The translations under genes and the position numbers were made by a program. Under the pieces are notes generated by a model. It made no database searches and was not told the DNA's origin. It saw only the letters and a list, made by a program, of their open reading frames with translations. 64,000 nt of DNA from Mycolicibacterium sp. CBMA 226 (GTDB lineage Bacteria; Actinomycetota; Actinomycetes; Mycobacteriales; Mycobacteriaceae). Where the stretch lies: NCBI RefSeq assembly GCF_009729075.1, contig NZ_VTGY01000011.1, positions 62,001 through 126,000 on the forward strand. Direction: 5' to 3'. Positions 22,732 through 31,728 of this stretch are shown here, piece by piece. The first letter of the stretch is position 1, and every line of letters starts with the position of its first letter.

Positions 22732-24294
22732 TCAGTGAACGCGGACCACGATCTCGGAGTGACCGACCCGGATGACGTCGCCGTCGGCCAGCTGCCACTC
22801 CTGAACCGGGGCGTTGTTGACGGTGGTGCCATTGGTCGAGTTCAGGTCCGAGAGCAGCGCGGTGTGGCCGTCCCAGCGGATCTCGAGGTGCCGGCGGGAG
22901 ACACCGGTGTCGGGCAGGCGGAACTGGGCGTCCTGGCCGCGACCGATGACGTTCGCGCCTTCGCGCAGCTGGTAGGTGCGGCCGCTGCCGTCGTCGAGCT
23001 GGAGGGTGACGTTCGCGCCGGCGGCACCGTAGCCACCGCCGTAGCCGCCCGGCTGACCGTATTCGGGCTCGGCGTAGCCGGCGGCTGCGCCGCCGCCGTA
23101 ACCCTGGTCGCCGTAGCCGGCCGGCGCCGGGGCCGGGGCCGCGGCCTGGCCGTAACCGTGGTCAGCGGGAGGCTGGCCGTAGCCCTGGTCAGCGGGAGGC
23201 TGGCCGTAGCCCTGGTCGGGCTGGGCGTAGCCACCTTGCTGCGGCTGGCCGTAGTTCTGTTCGCCGTAGCCACCCTGGCCGGAAGGCTGTCCGTAGCTGG
23301 GCTGGCCGTAACTCTGCGGGGGCTGTCCGTAGCCTTGTTCGGGCTGGCCGTAACCGCCCTGCGGCGGCTGGCCGTAACTCTGCGGGGGCTGTCCGTAGCC
23401 TTGTTCGGGCTGGCCGTAACCGCCCTGCGGCGGCTGGCCGTAGCCACCCTGCGGAGCGCCGTAGCCCTGCTCAGGCTGGCCGTATCCACCTTGCGGGGCG
23501 CCGTAGCCCTGCTCAGGCTGGCCGTAACCACCGTGCTGCGGGCCGACCGGCGGCGGTCCGGGAGGGCCGCCTTGCGGGCCGCCGTAGCCGCCCTGGCCGT
23601 ATCCGGACGGTCCTGCGCCGTAACCGGCCTGGTCGCCCGGCTGTCCGTACCCGCCCGGCTGTCCATAGCCGGGGCCGCCCTGCGGAGCGCCGTAGCCACC
23701 CGGCTGTCCGTAACCCTGCGGCGGCTGGCCATAGCCCTGGCTCGGGTCCTGCGGGTACTGCTGACCGCGCTGCTCGTCGGGCTGCCGTCCGTAGTCGTAC
23801 TCGTCGCCTGGCTGGCCCTGTCCCTGGCCGGGGCGGTGGGTCGGGTTGTCAGTCATTGGTACTCCTGGTTCTGCGGTGTGCACGCGGTCGCTGGGTGCCG
23901 GCCGCGGTGGCCCGGCGGTTGAGTCGGGGTTCACCGCGCCGTGGGCGCGGAATTGGCCGGTATGAAGGCCAGGTGACGGCTCAAACCTGACGACCACCTC
24001 ACCATACGTTTGCCATCCTCGCTCATGGACGAATCCCTCGAGGTGTTTGGCAAAAGCACTGGGTGTGAGGTCAGGATCGGCGTTCACCTTCTCGAAATCG
24101 GTGTTACTGAGCGTAATGACGTATTCGTTCGGTGCCAAAATACGGCCACCACCGACATCGTGGGCACCGGATTCGGCTTCCCGCTGGAGTGCGGCCTCGA
24201 CTTCCGGGGGTGCGATCGACCCCCCGAAGACGCGGGCAAAAGCGTCTCCGACCGTGGTCTCGAGCTTGCGCTCGATCCGGTCGACCAGACCCAT
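22732..24294 (-). CDS. fhaA: FHA-domain protein FhaA
   Basis: A 520-residue regulator of peptidoglycan synthesis; in mycobacteria it binds phosphorylated MviN and PknB. Residues 1-120 are the FhaA N-terminal (DUF3662) domain ([19 protein letters not shown]). Residues about 175-410 are a low-complexity Gly/Gln/Tyr/Pro tract of QGYGQPP-type repeats. The FHA domain fills 425-520 ([33 protein letters not shown]). GGGGAC is upstream of the ATG at 24294. It is the first gene of the fhaA-to-pknB block, though 124 bases separate it from fhaB. Confidence 0.95.
   Translation of the reverse strand: MGLVDRIERKLETTVGDAFARVFGGSIAPPEVEAALQREAESGAHDVGGGRILAPNEYVITLSNTDFEKVNADPDLTPSAFAKHLEGFVHERGWQTYGEVVVRFEPSPGLHTGQFRAHGAVNPDSTAGPPRPAPSDRVHTAEPGVPMTDNPTHRPGQGQGQPGDEYDYGRQPDEQRGQQYPQDPSQGYGQPPQGYGQPGGYGAPQGGPGYGQPGGYGQPGDQAGYGAGPSGYGQGGYGGPQGGPPGPPPVGPQHGGYGQPEQGYGAPQGGYGQPEQGYGAPQGGYGQPPQGGYGQPEQGYGQPPQSYGQPPQGGYGQPEQGYGQPPQSYGQPSYGQPSGQGGYGEQNYGQPQQGGYAQPDQGYGQPPADQGYGQPPADHGYGQAAAPAPAPAGYGDQGYGGGAAAGYAEPEYGQPGGYGGGYGAAGANVTLQLDDGSGRTYQLREGANVIGRGQDAQFRLPDTGVSRRHLEIRWDGHTALLSDLNSTNGTTVNNAPVQEWQLADGDVIRVGHSEIVVRVH
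23020..23760 (-). repeat. Coding tandem repeats (Gly-Tyr-Gly-Gln-Pro) in fhaA
   Basis: Many copies of a 15-24 base unit containing CTGGCCGTA or CTGTCCGTA (plus strand) encode [14 protein letters not shown] and YGAPQGG variants. Some larger blocks are exact: the segment beginning at about 23,308 recurs 60 bases downstream. All keep frame, and copy number probably varies between strains. Confidence 0.9.
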
Positions 24295-24586
24295 GTCCCC
24301 CTGCCTCGCTTCGTCTCGGTGGTCCGTATGTGATGTGCGCAATAACCGCGGAACACCACTGTTACGCATGGTATCGGCCTGACCTTGTAATACGTGACCA
24401 ACAGAATCGTGAGAATTCGAAAGACGCTGGTCAGGGCGTGGCGAGGCGGCACGCGGACCGCCGGATCGGGCGATTTCGCGGCCTCTCCGCGCTTCGGCTG
24501 CGGCGGTTTGATTGCGCAGAAGCCGCTGGTCAGCGACGGATTTGGAGCCGGGGGTAGGGGTGGTGATACTCTCTTGCAGTTGTTTG

Positions 24587-24669
24587 GGGCGAGTGGCGGA
24601 ATGGCAGACGCGCTGGCTTCAGGTGCCAGTGTCCTTCGGGACGTGGGGGTTCAAGTCCCCCTTCGCCCA
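24587..24669 (+). tRNA. leuT: tRNA-Leu (anticodon CAG)
   Basis: An 83-base class II tRNA: acceptor GGGCGAG pairs with TTCGCCC (one G-U), D arm GGCGGAATGGCAGACGC, anticodon stem CTGGC/GCCAG with loop TTCAGGT giving CAG, a long variable arm (TGTCCTTCGGGACGT) and T arm GGGGGTTCAAGTCCCCC. The position after fhaA matches leuT of M. tuberculosis. Confidence 0.97.
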
Positions 24670-24697
24670 CTCAACGGCAGTTCTCGGAATTGCTGAC

Positions 24698-24730
24698 AAA
24701 GGCCACGAATCCATAGGATTCGTGGCCTTT
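24698..24730 (+). terminator. Intrinsic terminator after tRNA-Leu
   Basis: AAAGGCCACGAATCC (24698-24712) and GGATTCGTGGCCTTT (24716-24730) are a perfect 15-bp inverted repeat with a three-base ATA loop, followed by GTGTTT. It lies 28 bases after the tRNA. Confidence 0.85.
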
Positions 24731-24930
24731 GTGTTTGGTGGGCAGGCGTTCGCGAGTGCGCGGTTCCACGGGGCCGGGGACTGGGTCGTCTCGAGATGAC
24801 TGACCCTCCCAGGCAATAGCGCTGAGCTGTCGGATCCAACAGTGGCAGGTATATAGAGGCGCCTCATGTTCCTTGCCTGGCCGTCGGGATGCAGCTGTGG
24901 GAGTGTGAAGGACCCGATCGGAGGTCCACA

Positions 24931-26577
24931 GTGAACTGGGCGGCGAGGTCATTGTGCGCGGCGGTGACGGGCGTGGTTCTCGCCGCGTCGGCATGCAGCC
25001 TGGAAGGCGCGCGCGGCAACTATGGCACGGGCCCGGACGCGATCATCACCGTCAACGGCGGTGAACCCCAGAACGGTCTGGTGCCCACCAACACCAACGA
25101 GAACATGGGCGGTCGCGTCGTCGATTCGTTGTTCACGGGGCTCTACAGCTATACCGCTGACGGCACGCCGGTGCTGGCCAACGCGGAGTCCGTGGACACC
25201 ACCGACAACCAGCACTACACCGTTCACCTGAAGCGGGACTGGACCTTCACCGACGGCACCCCGGTGCGGGCCGAAAACTATGTCCGCGCTTGGAATTTCG
25301 GTGCGGCCACCGTCAATGGCCAGCTGCAGCAGAGCTTCTTCGCGCCGATCGAGGGGTACGACGCCGTCGCCGCGGATGCTTCCCCGCTGACCGAGATGTC
25401 GGGCTTGAAGGTGGTGGACGACTACACCTTCACGGTGCGCCTCACCAGCCCCAACATCGACTTCAAGCTGGGGCTTGGGTTCACGCCGTTCAAGCCGTTG
25501 CCCGATGTGTTCTTCACCGACGGCGCGGCCAAGTTCGGCGAGCATCCCGTCGGTAACGGACCGTACATGCTGAAGGGCCCGGACGCCTGGCTGCACAACG
25601 TCAAGCTCGACGTGGTTCGCAACCCGAATTACCGGGGTCCGGACAAGCCGAAGAACGGTGGCCTGAGCTTCGTCTTCTACAGCAGCTTCGACACCGCGTA
25701 CACCGACCTCGAGTCCGGCAACCTCGACGTGCTGGACACGGTGCCGGTGAGTGCGTTGGGCACCTATAAGAAGGTGCTCGGCAGCCGGGCGTTGACCAAA
25801 CCGACTGCCCAGAACATGCAGCTCGGAATCCCCTATTACCTGCCGCATTTCAGCGGCGAGGAGGGTCGCCTACGGCGCGCGGCGATTTCGATGGCGATCA
25901 ACCGGCCCGAGATCATCAAGGCGATCTTCCGCGGCGCCCGCGGTGCGGCGCAGGACTTCACCGCCCGGTCGCTACCGGGCTGGGACCCGAACATCCCGGG
26001 CAACGAGGTGCTGAAGTTCGATCCGGTCAAAGCCAAGCAGCTGTGGGCGCAGGCCAACGCGATCGCGCCGTGGTCGGGATCGTTCGAGGTCGCGTACAAC
26101 TCCGACGGCGATCACCAGGAGTGGATCGACGCGCTGTCGAATCAGTTGAAGAACACGCTCGGCATCGACGCGCACGGCGCTCCGCAGCCGACGTTCAAGC
26201 AGGTCCGGGACGCAATCACCAAGCGGTCCATTCGCACCGCGTTCCGAAGCGGGTGGCAGGGCGACTACCCGTCGATGCTCGAGTTCCTGCAGCCCCAGTT
26301 CGTGACCGGCGCGGGCTCCAATGATCCGGTCTACAGCTCACCGGCCTTCGACGCGAAGCTGATCGAGGCGGAACGGGCGCTCGATCCGAGCCAGTCGTAC
26401 GCGCTGGTCAATAAGGCCCAGGCGCTCCTGATGCACGACCTCCCGGTGATCCCGCTCTGGGACTACACCGCGGCCGGCGGCGTCGGGCCGGGTGTGACGG
26501 CCCAGCTGACCTGGAACGGTCTGGCCGATTTCACGCAGATCACCAAGGGCGACGTCGCCGAGAGCACCAAGGGATAA
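24931..26577 (+). CDS. Peptide/nickel-type ABC transporter substrate-binding lipoprotein
   Basis: A 548-residue family 5 extracellular solute-binding protein (DppA/OppA-like), the receptor of an ABC importer for oligopeptides or similar solutes. The N-terminus has a lipoprotein signal with lipobox ASAC (Cys at about 22). Family features include NTNENMGGRVVDSLFTGLYSY near the N-terminus and DLESGNLDVLD in the middle. GTG at 24931 is chosen because GGAGG (24921-24925) sits five bases before it. The permease gene starts three bases after its stop. Specificity cannot be predicted safely. Confidence 0.9.
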   Translation: MNWAARSLCAAVTGVVLAASACSLEGARGNYGTGPDAIITVNGGEPQNGLVPTNTNENMGGRVVDSLFTGLYSYTADGTPVLANAESVDTTDNQHYTVHLKRDWTFTDGTPVRAENYVRAWNFGAATVNGQLQQSFFAPIEGYDAVAADASPLTEMSGLKVVDDYTFTVRLTSPNIDFKLGLGFTPFKPLPDVFFTDGAAKFGEHPVGNGPYMLKGPDAWLHNVKLDVVRNPNYRGPDKPKNGGLSFVFYSSFDTAYTDLESGNLDVLDTVPVSALGTYKKVLGSRALTKPTAQNMQLGIPYYLPHFSGEEGRLRRAAISMAINRPEIIKAIFRGARGAAQDFTARSLPGWDPNIPGNEVLKFDPVKAKQLWAQANAIAPWSGSFEVAYNSDGDHQEWIDALSNQLKNTLGIDAHGAPQPTFKQVRDAITKRSIRTAFRSGWQGDYPSMLEFLQPQFVTGAGSNDPVYSSPAFDAKLIEAERALDPSQSYALVNKAQALLMHDLPVIPLWDYTAAGGVGPGVTAQLTWNGLADFTQITKGDVAESTKG

Positions 26578-26580
26578 CCG

Positions 26581-27507
26581 ATGCTGAGATACGGTTTGAG
26601 CCGGCTCGGGCAACTGGTGATCGTGTTCTTCGGCGCCACTTTCCTGATCTATGCGCTCGTCTTCCTGCTGCCCGCCGACCCGATCTCCGCGCTGGGCGGC
26701 GGCAAGCCCATGTCGCCGGCGCTGATCGCGACGCTGCGCGCGCAGTACCACCTGGACCAGCCGTTCTACTTGCAGTACTGGCACTACATCAGCGGAGTGT
26801 TCCGATTGGACTTCGGCACCTCTTTCTCGGGCCAGCCGGTGTTCGACGTGATGAAACGCGCCTTCCCCGTCACGGTCGACCTCGCGCTCATCGCGCTCGC
26901 CGTCGAGGCCGTGTTCGGAGTGACGTTCGGCGTGCTCGCGGGTTTGAACAAGGGGAAGTGGTTCGACACGACGATCCTGATCGTGACGCTTCTCATCGTC
27001 GCTGTCCCGATCTTCGTGCTCGGCTTTGCGGCTCAGTACCTGTTCGGGGTGCGCTGGCAGATCTTCCCCGTCACCGTCGGCGGCCACCTGGACCTCTATC
27101 ACCTGCTGCTGCCCGGATTCGTGCTCGGCGCGGTGTCGTTCGCATATGTTGTCCGGCTGACCCGCTCGTCTGTCGCGGAGAACCTCTCGGCGGACTACGT
27201 GCGGACCGCCACGGCGAAGGGGCTGCCCCGCCGGCGGGTGATCCTGGTGCACGTGCTCCGCAACTCGCTGATCCCGGTGGTGACGTTTCTCGGCGCCGAC
27301 CTCGGTGCGCTGATGGGCGGCGCGATCGTCACGGAGGGAATCTTCAACATCCCAGGTGTGGGCGGAACCATCTATCAGGCGGTGATCCGGGGCGAGTCGT
27401 CGACTGTCGTGTCCTTCGTCACCGTGCTTGTGCTCATCTACCTGGCGTCCAACGTGGTGGTCGACATGCTCTACGCCGCCCTCGACCCGAGGATCCGCTA
27501 TGCCTGA
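26581..27507 (+). CDS. Peptide ABC transporter permease (DppB-like)
   Basis: A 308-residue inner-membrane permease with six predicted helices. It begins MLRYGLSRLGQLVIVFFGATFLIY, as DppB/OppB proteins do, and holds the ATPase-docking EAA loop (YVRTATAKGLPRRRVILVHVLRNSLIP). It ends DPRIRYA, a common family ending. The next permease gene starts within its last codons at 27500. Confidence 0.93.
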   Translation: MLRYGLSRLGQLVIVFFGATFLIYALVFLLPADPISALGGGKPMSPALIATLRAQYHLDQPFYLQYWHYISGVFRLDFGTSFSGQPVFDVMKRAFPVTVDLALIALAVEAVFGVTFGVLAGLNKGKWFDTTILIVTLLIVAVPIFVLGFAAQYLFGVRWQIFPVTVGGHLDLYHLLLPGFVLGAVSFAYVVRLTRSSVAENLSADYVRTATAKGLPRRRVILVHVLRNSLIPVVTFLGADLGALMGGAIVTEGIFNIPGVGGTIYQAVIRGESSTVVSFVTVLVLIYLASNVVVDMLYAALDPRIRYA

Positions 27508-28459
27508 GCCCCGCACCCAACCGACCCTTTACCCCGGCCAGGAGCGTTTCGTCGCGGGCCCCGACGCGGTCAGCGTCGCCGCTCTCGACGCGGTCGACGC
27601 CGACGTGCATCCCGCCGGCTTCTGGAAGTCGGCGTGGCTGGGGCTTCGCACCAAGCCGGAGTTCATCGTGTCGATGGTGCTGCTGGCCGTGATCTTGGTG
27701 GTCGTGCTCTTTCCGGGAGTGTTCACCAGCCAGGATCCGCATTACGGTTCGCTCGAGCAGTCGCTGCTCCCGCCCAGCTCCGAGCACTGGTTCGGGACCG
27801 ACCGGCAGGGCTACGACATCTACACCCGGACAATCTACGGCGCTCGTGCTTCGGTGGCGGTGGGCGTGCTGACCACGATCGCCGTGGTCCTGATCGGCGG
27901 CCTGCTCGGCTGCATAGCCGGGTTCTTCGGTGGCTGGATCGACTCCGTGATCGCGCGGCTGTCGGACATCTTCTTCGGCATCCCACTGATCCTGGCGGCG
28001 GTGGTCACGATGCAGATGATCAGCTCCCGCACCGTGTTCACCGTGGTGATCGTGCTCGCGATCTTCAGCTGGCCGCAGATCGCGCGCATCGCCCGATCGG
28101 CCGCGATCGCGGTCCGCAATGAGGAGTTCATCACGGCGGCGCGCTCGTTGGGAGCGTCGCGGGTTCGTATCCTGTTCACCCACGTCATACCCAACGCGCT
28201 GGGTCCGGTGATCGTGGTCGGCACCATCTCGCTGGGCATCTTCATCGTCACCGAAGCGACCCTGTCGTATCTCGGCATCGGACTACCGTCCACGGCAGTG
28301 TCGTGGGGCATCGACATCGCGGCCGGGCAGCAATTGCTCCGCGAGGGCACGCCAATCCTGTTCTATCCCGCGGCGGCGCTGGCGATCACTGTGCTCACCT
28401 TCATGATGCTCGGCGACGTGCTGCGCGACGCGCTGGACCCGAAGGCGAGGACCCGCTGA
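27500..28459 (+). CDS. Peptide ABC transporter permease (DppC-like)
   Basis: A 319-residue second permease. An N-terminal cytoplasmic segment of about 55 residues precedes the first helix (IVSMVLLAVILVVVLFPGVF), followed by HWFGTDRQGYDIYTRTIYGAR, characteristic of DppC/OppC, and the EAA loop AARSLGASRVRILFTHVIPNALGP. It overlaps the previous gene by eight bases and the ATPase gene by one, so the genes form one operon. Confidence 0.93.
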   Translation: MPEPRTQPTLYPGQERFVAGPDAVSVAALDAVDADVHPAGFWKSAWLGLRTKPEFIVSMVLLAVILVVVLFPGVFTSQDPHYGSLEQSLLPPSSEHWFGTDRQGYDIYTRTIYGARASVAVGVLTTIAVVLIGGLLGCIAGFFGGWIDSVIARLSDIFFGIPLILAAVVTMQMISSRTVFTVVIVLAIFSWPQIARIARSAAIAVRNEEFITAARSLGASRVRILFTHVIPNALGPVIVVGTISLGIFIVTEATLSYLGIGLPSTAVSWGIDIAAGQQLLREGTPILFYPAAALAITVLTFMMLGDVLRDALDPKARTR

Positions 28460-30195
28460 TGACGCAGACGGTGATGGACGGATCTGCGCCGCTGCTCGAC
28501 ATCCGCGACCTGCAGGTCGAGTTCCGGGTGCAGGGCAAGTCGGTGCCCGCGGTGCGAGACGCGAGTCTCACGGTCTACCCGGGGCAGACGGTGGCCATCG
28601 TCGGCGAGTCCGGGTCGGGCAAATCCACCACGGCTGCCGTTGTGCTCGGCCTGTTGCCGGGGACCGGCAAGGTCACCGGCGGTCAGATCCTCTTCGACGG
28701 CCAGGATTTGGCCGCCGCGTCCCGCCGCGACTTCGAGAAGATCCGGGGCAGCGGCGTCGGGCTGGTCCCGCAGGACCCCAACACCAACCTGAACCCGGTG
28801 TGGCGCGTCGGATTCCAGATCCGCGAAACCCTGCAGGCAAATGGCGCGGCGAAGCGGGGCGACGCGCGCAAACGTGCGATCGCGCTGCTCAGCGAGGCAG
28901 GCATGCGCGACCCCGACAAGCGAGTCAATCAGTTCCCGCACGAGTACTCGGGCGGGATGCGCCAGCGGGCGCTGATCGCGATCGGACTCGCGTGCCGGCC
29001 GAAGCTGTTGATCGCCGACGAGCCGACCTCGGCCCTGGACGTGACCGTGCAGCGGCAGATCCTGGACCATCTCGACGGTTTGACCACCGAACTCGGCACC
29101 ACGGTCCTGCTCATCACGCACGACCTCGGCTTGGCCGCGGAACGCGCCGGCCACTTGGTCGTCATGTACAAGGGGCGGGTGGTCGAGTCCGGACCCGCCC
29201 TGCAGATCCTGCAGGACCCGCACCACGAGTACACCAAGCGGTTGGTACGCGCGGCGCCCTCCTTGGCCTCCCGGCGTACCCACGGCAAGACCCCCACCGA
29301 CTCGGACCACACCGAGCTCCTCGGCGACCAGGCGCCGCAGCTCAAGGTCACCGGCACCATCGCCGAACCCAGCCAGCACGCGTCGGCCGGCCGCCAGGAC
29401 ATCGTGGTCGCGGCGAACCTGGTCAAGGAATTCCCGATCCGCGGTGCCGTGCCCTTCCGCGGCGGCTCGACGTTTCGTGCCGTGAATGACGTCAGTTTCA
29501 CCCTGCGGCGGGGGACGACCACTGCGGTGGTCGGCGAGTCCGGCTCGGGAAAGTCGACGGTGGCGCGCATGGTGCTGGGACTGTTGGAGGCGACCTCGGG
29601 CACGGTGCACTTCGACGGGAAGGACGTCACGTCGCTGCAGCGCGCCGACGCGAAGGAGTTCCGCCGCCGCGTACAGCCGGTGTTCCAGAACCCCTACGGG
29701 TCACTTGATCCGATGTACTCCATCTACCGGGCGATCGCCGAACCGCTGAACATCCACGGCATCGGCGACAGGTCTTCCCGCACCGCACGCGTGAAGGAAC
29801 TGCTGGACCTGGTTGCGCTGCCGCAGTCGGTCATGCAGCGCTTCCCCAACGAGCTGTCCGGCGGTCAACGGCAACGTGTCGCGATCGCCCGCGCGCTCGC
29901 CCTCAACCCTGAGGTGGTGGTGTGCGACGAAGCAGTGTCGGCGCTGGACGTCCTGGTGCAGGCACAGATCCTCACATTGCTGCGCGAGCTGCAGCAGGAG
30001 CTCGGCCTGAGCTACCTGTTCATCACCCACGACCTGGCGGTGGTGAAGGAGATCGCCCACAACGTGATCGTGATGTCCCGCGGCGAGGTGGTGGATTCCG
30101 GGCCCACCGAGCAGGTGTTCGAGAACCCGGCGTCTGACTACACCCGGCTGTTGATCGACGCGATCCCGGGCGGAACCATCGAGCTCGCAGGCTGA
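28459..30195 (+). CDS. Fused double ATPase of the peptide ABC transporter (DppD-DppF-like)
   Basis: A 578-residue protein containing two complete nucleotide-binding domains that are separate proteins (DppD and DppF) in enteric bacteria. Domain one (about 10-260): GESGSGKSTT, signature SGGMRQR, Walker B LLIADEPTSALD. A linker of about 45 residues follows. Domain two (about 310-570): GESGSGKSTV, signature LSGGQRQR and Walker B VVVCDEAVSALD, in which the usual PT after DE is AV. The catalytic Glu is kept in both. Fused forms of this kind are common in actinobacteria. Confidence 0.93.
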   Translation: MTQTVMDGSAPLLDIRDLQVEFRVQGKSVPAVRDASLTVYPGQTVAIVGESGSGKSTTAAVVLGLLPGTGKVTGGQILFDGQDLAAASRRDFEKIRGSGVGLVPQDPNTNLNPVWRVGFQIRETLQANGAAKRGDARKRAIALLSEAGMRDPDKRVNQFPHEYSGGMRQRALIAIGLACRPKLLIADEPTSALDVTVQRQILDHLDGLTTELGTTVLLITHDLGLAAERAGHLVVMYKGRVVESGPALQILQDPHHEYTKRLVRAAPSLASRRTHGKTPTDSDHTELLGDQAPQLKVTGTIAEPSQHASAGRQDIVVAANLVKEFPIRGAVPFRGGSTFRAVNDVSFTLRRGTTTAVVGESGSGKSTVARMVLGLLEATSGTVHFDGKDVTSLQRADAKEFRRRVQPVFQNPYGSLDPMYSIYRAIAEPLNIHGIGDRSSRTARVKELLDLVALPQSVMQRFPNELSGGQRQRVAIARALALNPEVVVCDEAVSALDVLVQAQILTLLRELQQELGLSYLFITHDLAVVKEIAHNVIVMSRGEVVDSGPTEQVFENPASDYTRLLIDAIPGGTIELAG

Positions 30196-30501
30196 TCCGG
30201 GGGTTCGAATTCCGCGGATCGTCCGGTCGTGACGGGCTCAACCGGACCAAGGCCGAGGTCGAGGACTGACATTTGGTCGTGTGGCGGTGGTCCGGCCGGC
30301 GCTGCTGTCTGCTGTGCGCCAGATCACCGTAGCGCGGCGTTCGGTTGTGTCGCGGTCCGCCGACTACATCTTGCACACGCTCACCAGCGCAGACGGGCGT
30401 GGGCTTATGAGTTGCTCGACGTGTGCCGGTGAGTAATTGCCGGGCCTGCCACCGGAACTGTCGACCTAGGATTGTGGCCAGCGTGGGCGAGGGGGATGAA
30501 G
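30196..30501. other. Intergenic region of about 300 bases
   Basis: No convincing gene is seen. GATCCG (30194-30199) and CGGATC (30215-30220) could form a weak hairpin at the end of the transporter operon. TAGGAT at 30467-30472 is a possible -10 for the AAA gene, followed by a leader with GAGGGGG. Confidence 0.4.
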
Positions 30502-31728
30502 GTGACTGATGATCCGGTGATCGCGCAGTTGGTGCGAGCGGTCGAGCAGAGTCCGGACGCAATGGCCCTGCGCCTGCACCTGGCCGCACTGCTGGCCGAG
30601 CGGGGCAGGCATGCCGAGGCGCTGGCGCACTGCGGTGCGGTACTGGCGGCTGACCCGACCGACACCACCGCGCAGGAATTGCTGCAGCAGTGCACCGCTG
30701 CGCTCGCCGCCCCGGTGCCGGCGTCCGAACGTGAAGTGCCGCAACCGAAGTCATCCTTCGACTGGCAGGCGGCCGAGAACCAGGTGTCCGACATCATCAA
30801 ACCCGCCTTCGTCGATGAGCCCGCGCAGGCAGTTGGGGACGACGACTTCGAGGCAGTTACGCGCAGCGAGGTGCGGCTTGCCGACGTCGGCGGGATGGAC
30901 GCCGTAAAGAAGCAACTCGAACTTTCGCTGCTCGGACCGCTTCGCAACCCCGAGCTCATGAAGGCCTACAAGATGTCGGCTCGCGGCGGCCTGCTGCTCT
31001 ACGGGCCACCCGGGTGTGGGAAGTCGTTCATCGCCAAGGCGGTGTCGGGAGAACTGGGCGCGAACTTTTATCAGGTCGGTATCGCGGACGTTCTGCACCG
31101 CTGGTTCGGGGAGAGCGAGCGCAGTATCCGTTCGGTGTTCGACACCGCCCGGCGTAACGCGCCGTGTGTGTTGTTCTTCGACGAGGTCGACGCACTCGGC
31201 CACCGCCGGTCCGCGCTGAGCGGCACGTCGGGCATCCGGACAATCGTGAATACGCTTCTGGAGGAACTGGATTCGGCGTCGTCCAGCAACGACGGGGTGT
31301 ACATCCTGGGCGCCACGAATGCACCATGGGATGTCGACGCGGCATTGCGTCGACCAGGACGGTTCGACCGCATGGTCTTCGTCGGGTTGCCCGATACGAC
31401 TGCCCGTGCCGCCATCGGTCGGCTGCACCTGCAGGACCGTCCGATCGAGGGGATCGACCTGTCCGCACTCGCGGCCCGAACGGCGGGCTTCTCCGGCGCG
31501 GATCTGGCGCATGTCTGCGACACCGCAACGCAATTGGCGATGGCCGACTCGCTGCACACCGGGCAGGTCCGGCCGGTGCAGATGGCCGACGTGGAGGCGG
31601 CCCTGCGTCAGGTTCGCCCGTCGACCGGCCCGTGGTTCGACACCGCCCGCAACGTCGTCGAGTTCGGCAATCGCGACGGCACCTATGACGAGTTGGCGAA
31701 GTACCTGCGTCGCAACAAGATTCGGTGA
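30502..31728 (+). CDS. AAA+ ATPase (CDC48/Vps4-like core) with N-terminal TPR segment
   Basis: A 408-residue protein. Residues about 5-75 form helical TPR-like pairs (MALRLHLAALLAERGRHAEA, DTTAQELLQQCTAAL). A linker leads to a classic AAA module (about 125-370): LADVGGMDAVKKQL, Walker A GPPGCGKS, Walker B VLFFDEVDALG, sensor-1 GATN, and RRPGRFDR with the arginine fingers. The last segment (EFGNRDGTYDELAKYLRRNK) resembles a Vps4-type C-terminal helix. I prefer GTG 30502 because GGGGG lies six bases before it; ATG 30496 would sit on the ribosome site. The gene overlaps the next by four bases, so the products probably act together. The substrate is unknown. Confidence 0.8.
   Translation: MTDDPVIAQLVRAVEQSPDAMALRLHLAALLAERGRHAEALAHCGAVLAADPTDTTAQELLQQCTAALAAPVPASEREVPQPKSSFDWQAAENQVSDIIKPAFVDEPAQAVGDDDFEAVTRSEVRLADVGGMDAVKKQLELSLLGPLRNPELMKAYKMSARGGLLLYGPPGCGKSFIAKAVSGELGANFYQVGIADVLHRWFGESERSIRSVFDTARRNAPCVLFFDEVDALGHRRSALSGTSGIRTIVNTLLEELDSASSSNDGVYILGATNAPWDVDAALRRPGRFDRMVFVGLPDTTARAAIGRLHLQDRPIEGIDLSALAARTAGFSGADLAHVCDTATQLAMADSLHTGQVRPVQMADVEAALRQVRPSTGPWFDTARNVVEFGNRDGTYDELAKYLRRNKIR

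Noticed and set aside
23020..23760. Regular repeats suggestive of a CRISPR array
   Set aside because: Units are contiguous, have no unique spacers, keep the fhaA frame and encode Gly-Tyr-Gln-Pro repeats; no cas genes are present.
24889..24930. Upstream start of the substrate-binding lipoprotein
   Set aside because: It would place charged residues before the signal peptide; GTG 24931 has a ribosome site five bases away and gives a normal lipoprotein signal.
26338..27516. A 392-codon minus-strand frame across the transporter permease
   Set aside because: His/Arg/Glu/Gln-rich antisense of a membrane-protein gene, a common artefact in high-GC genomes.
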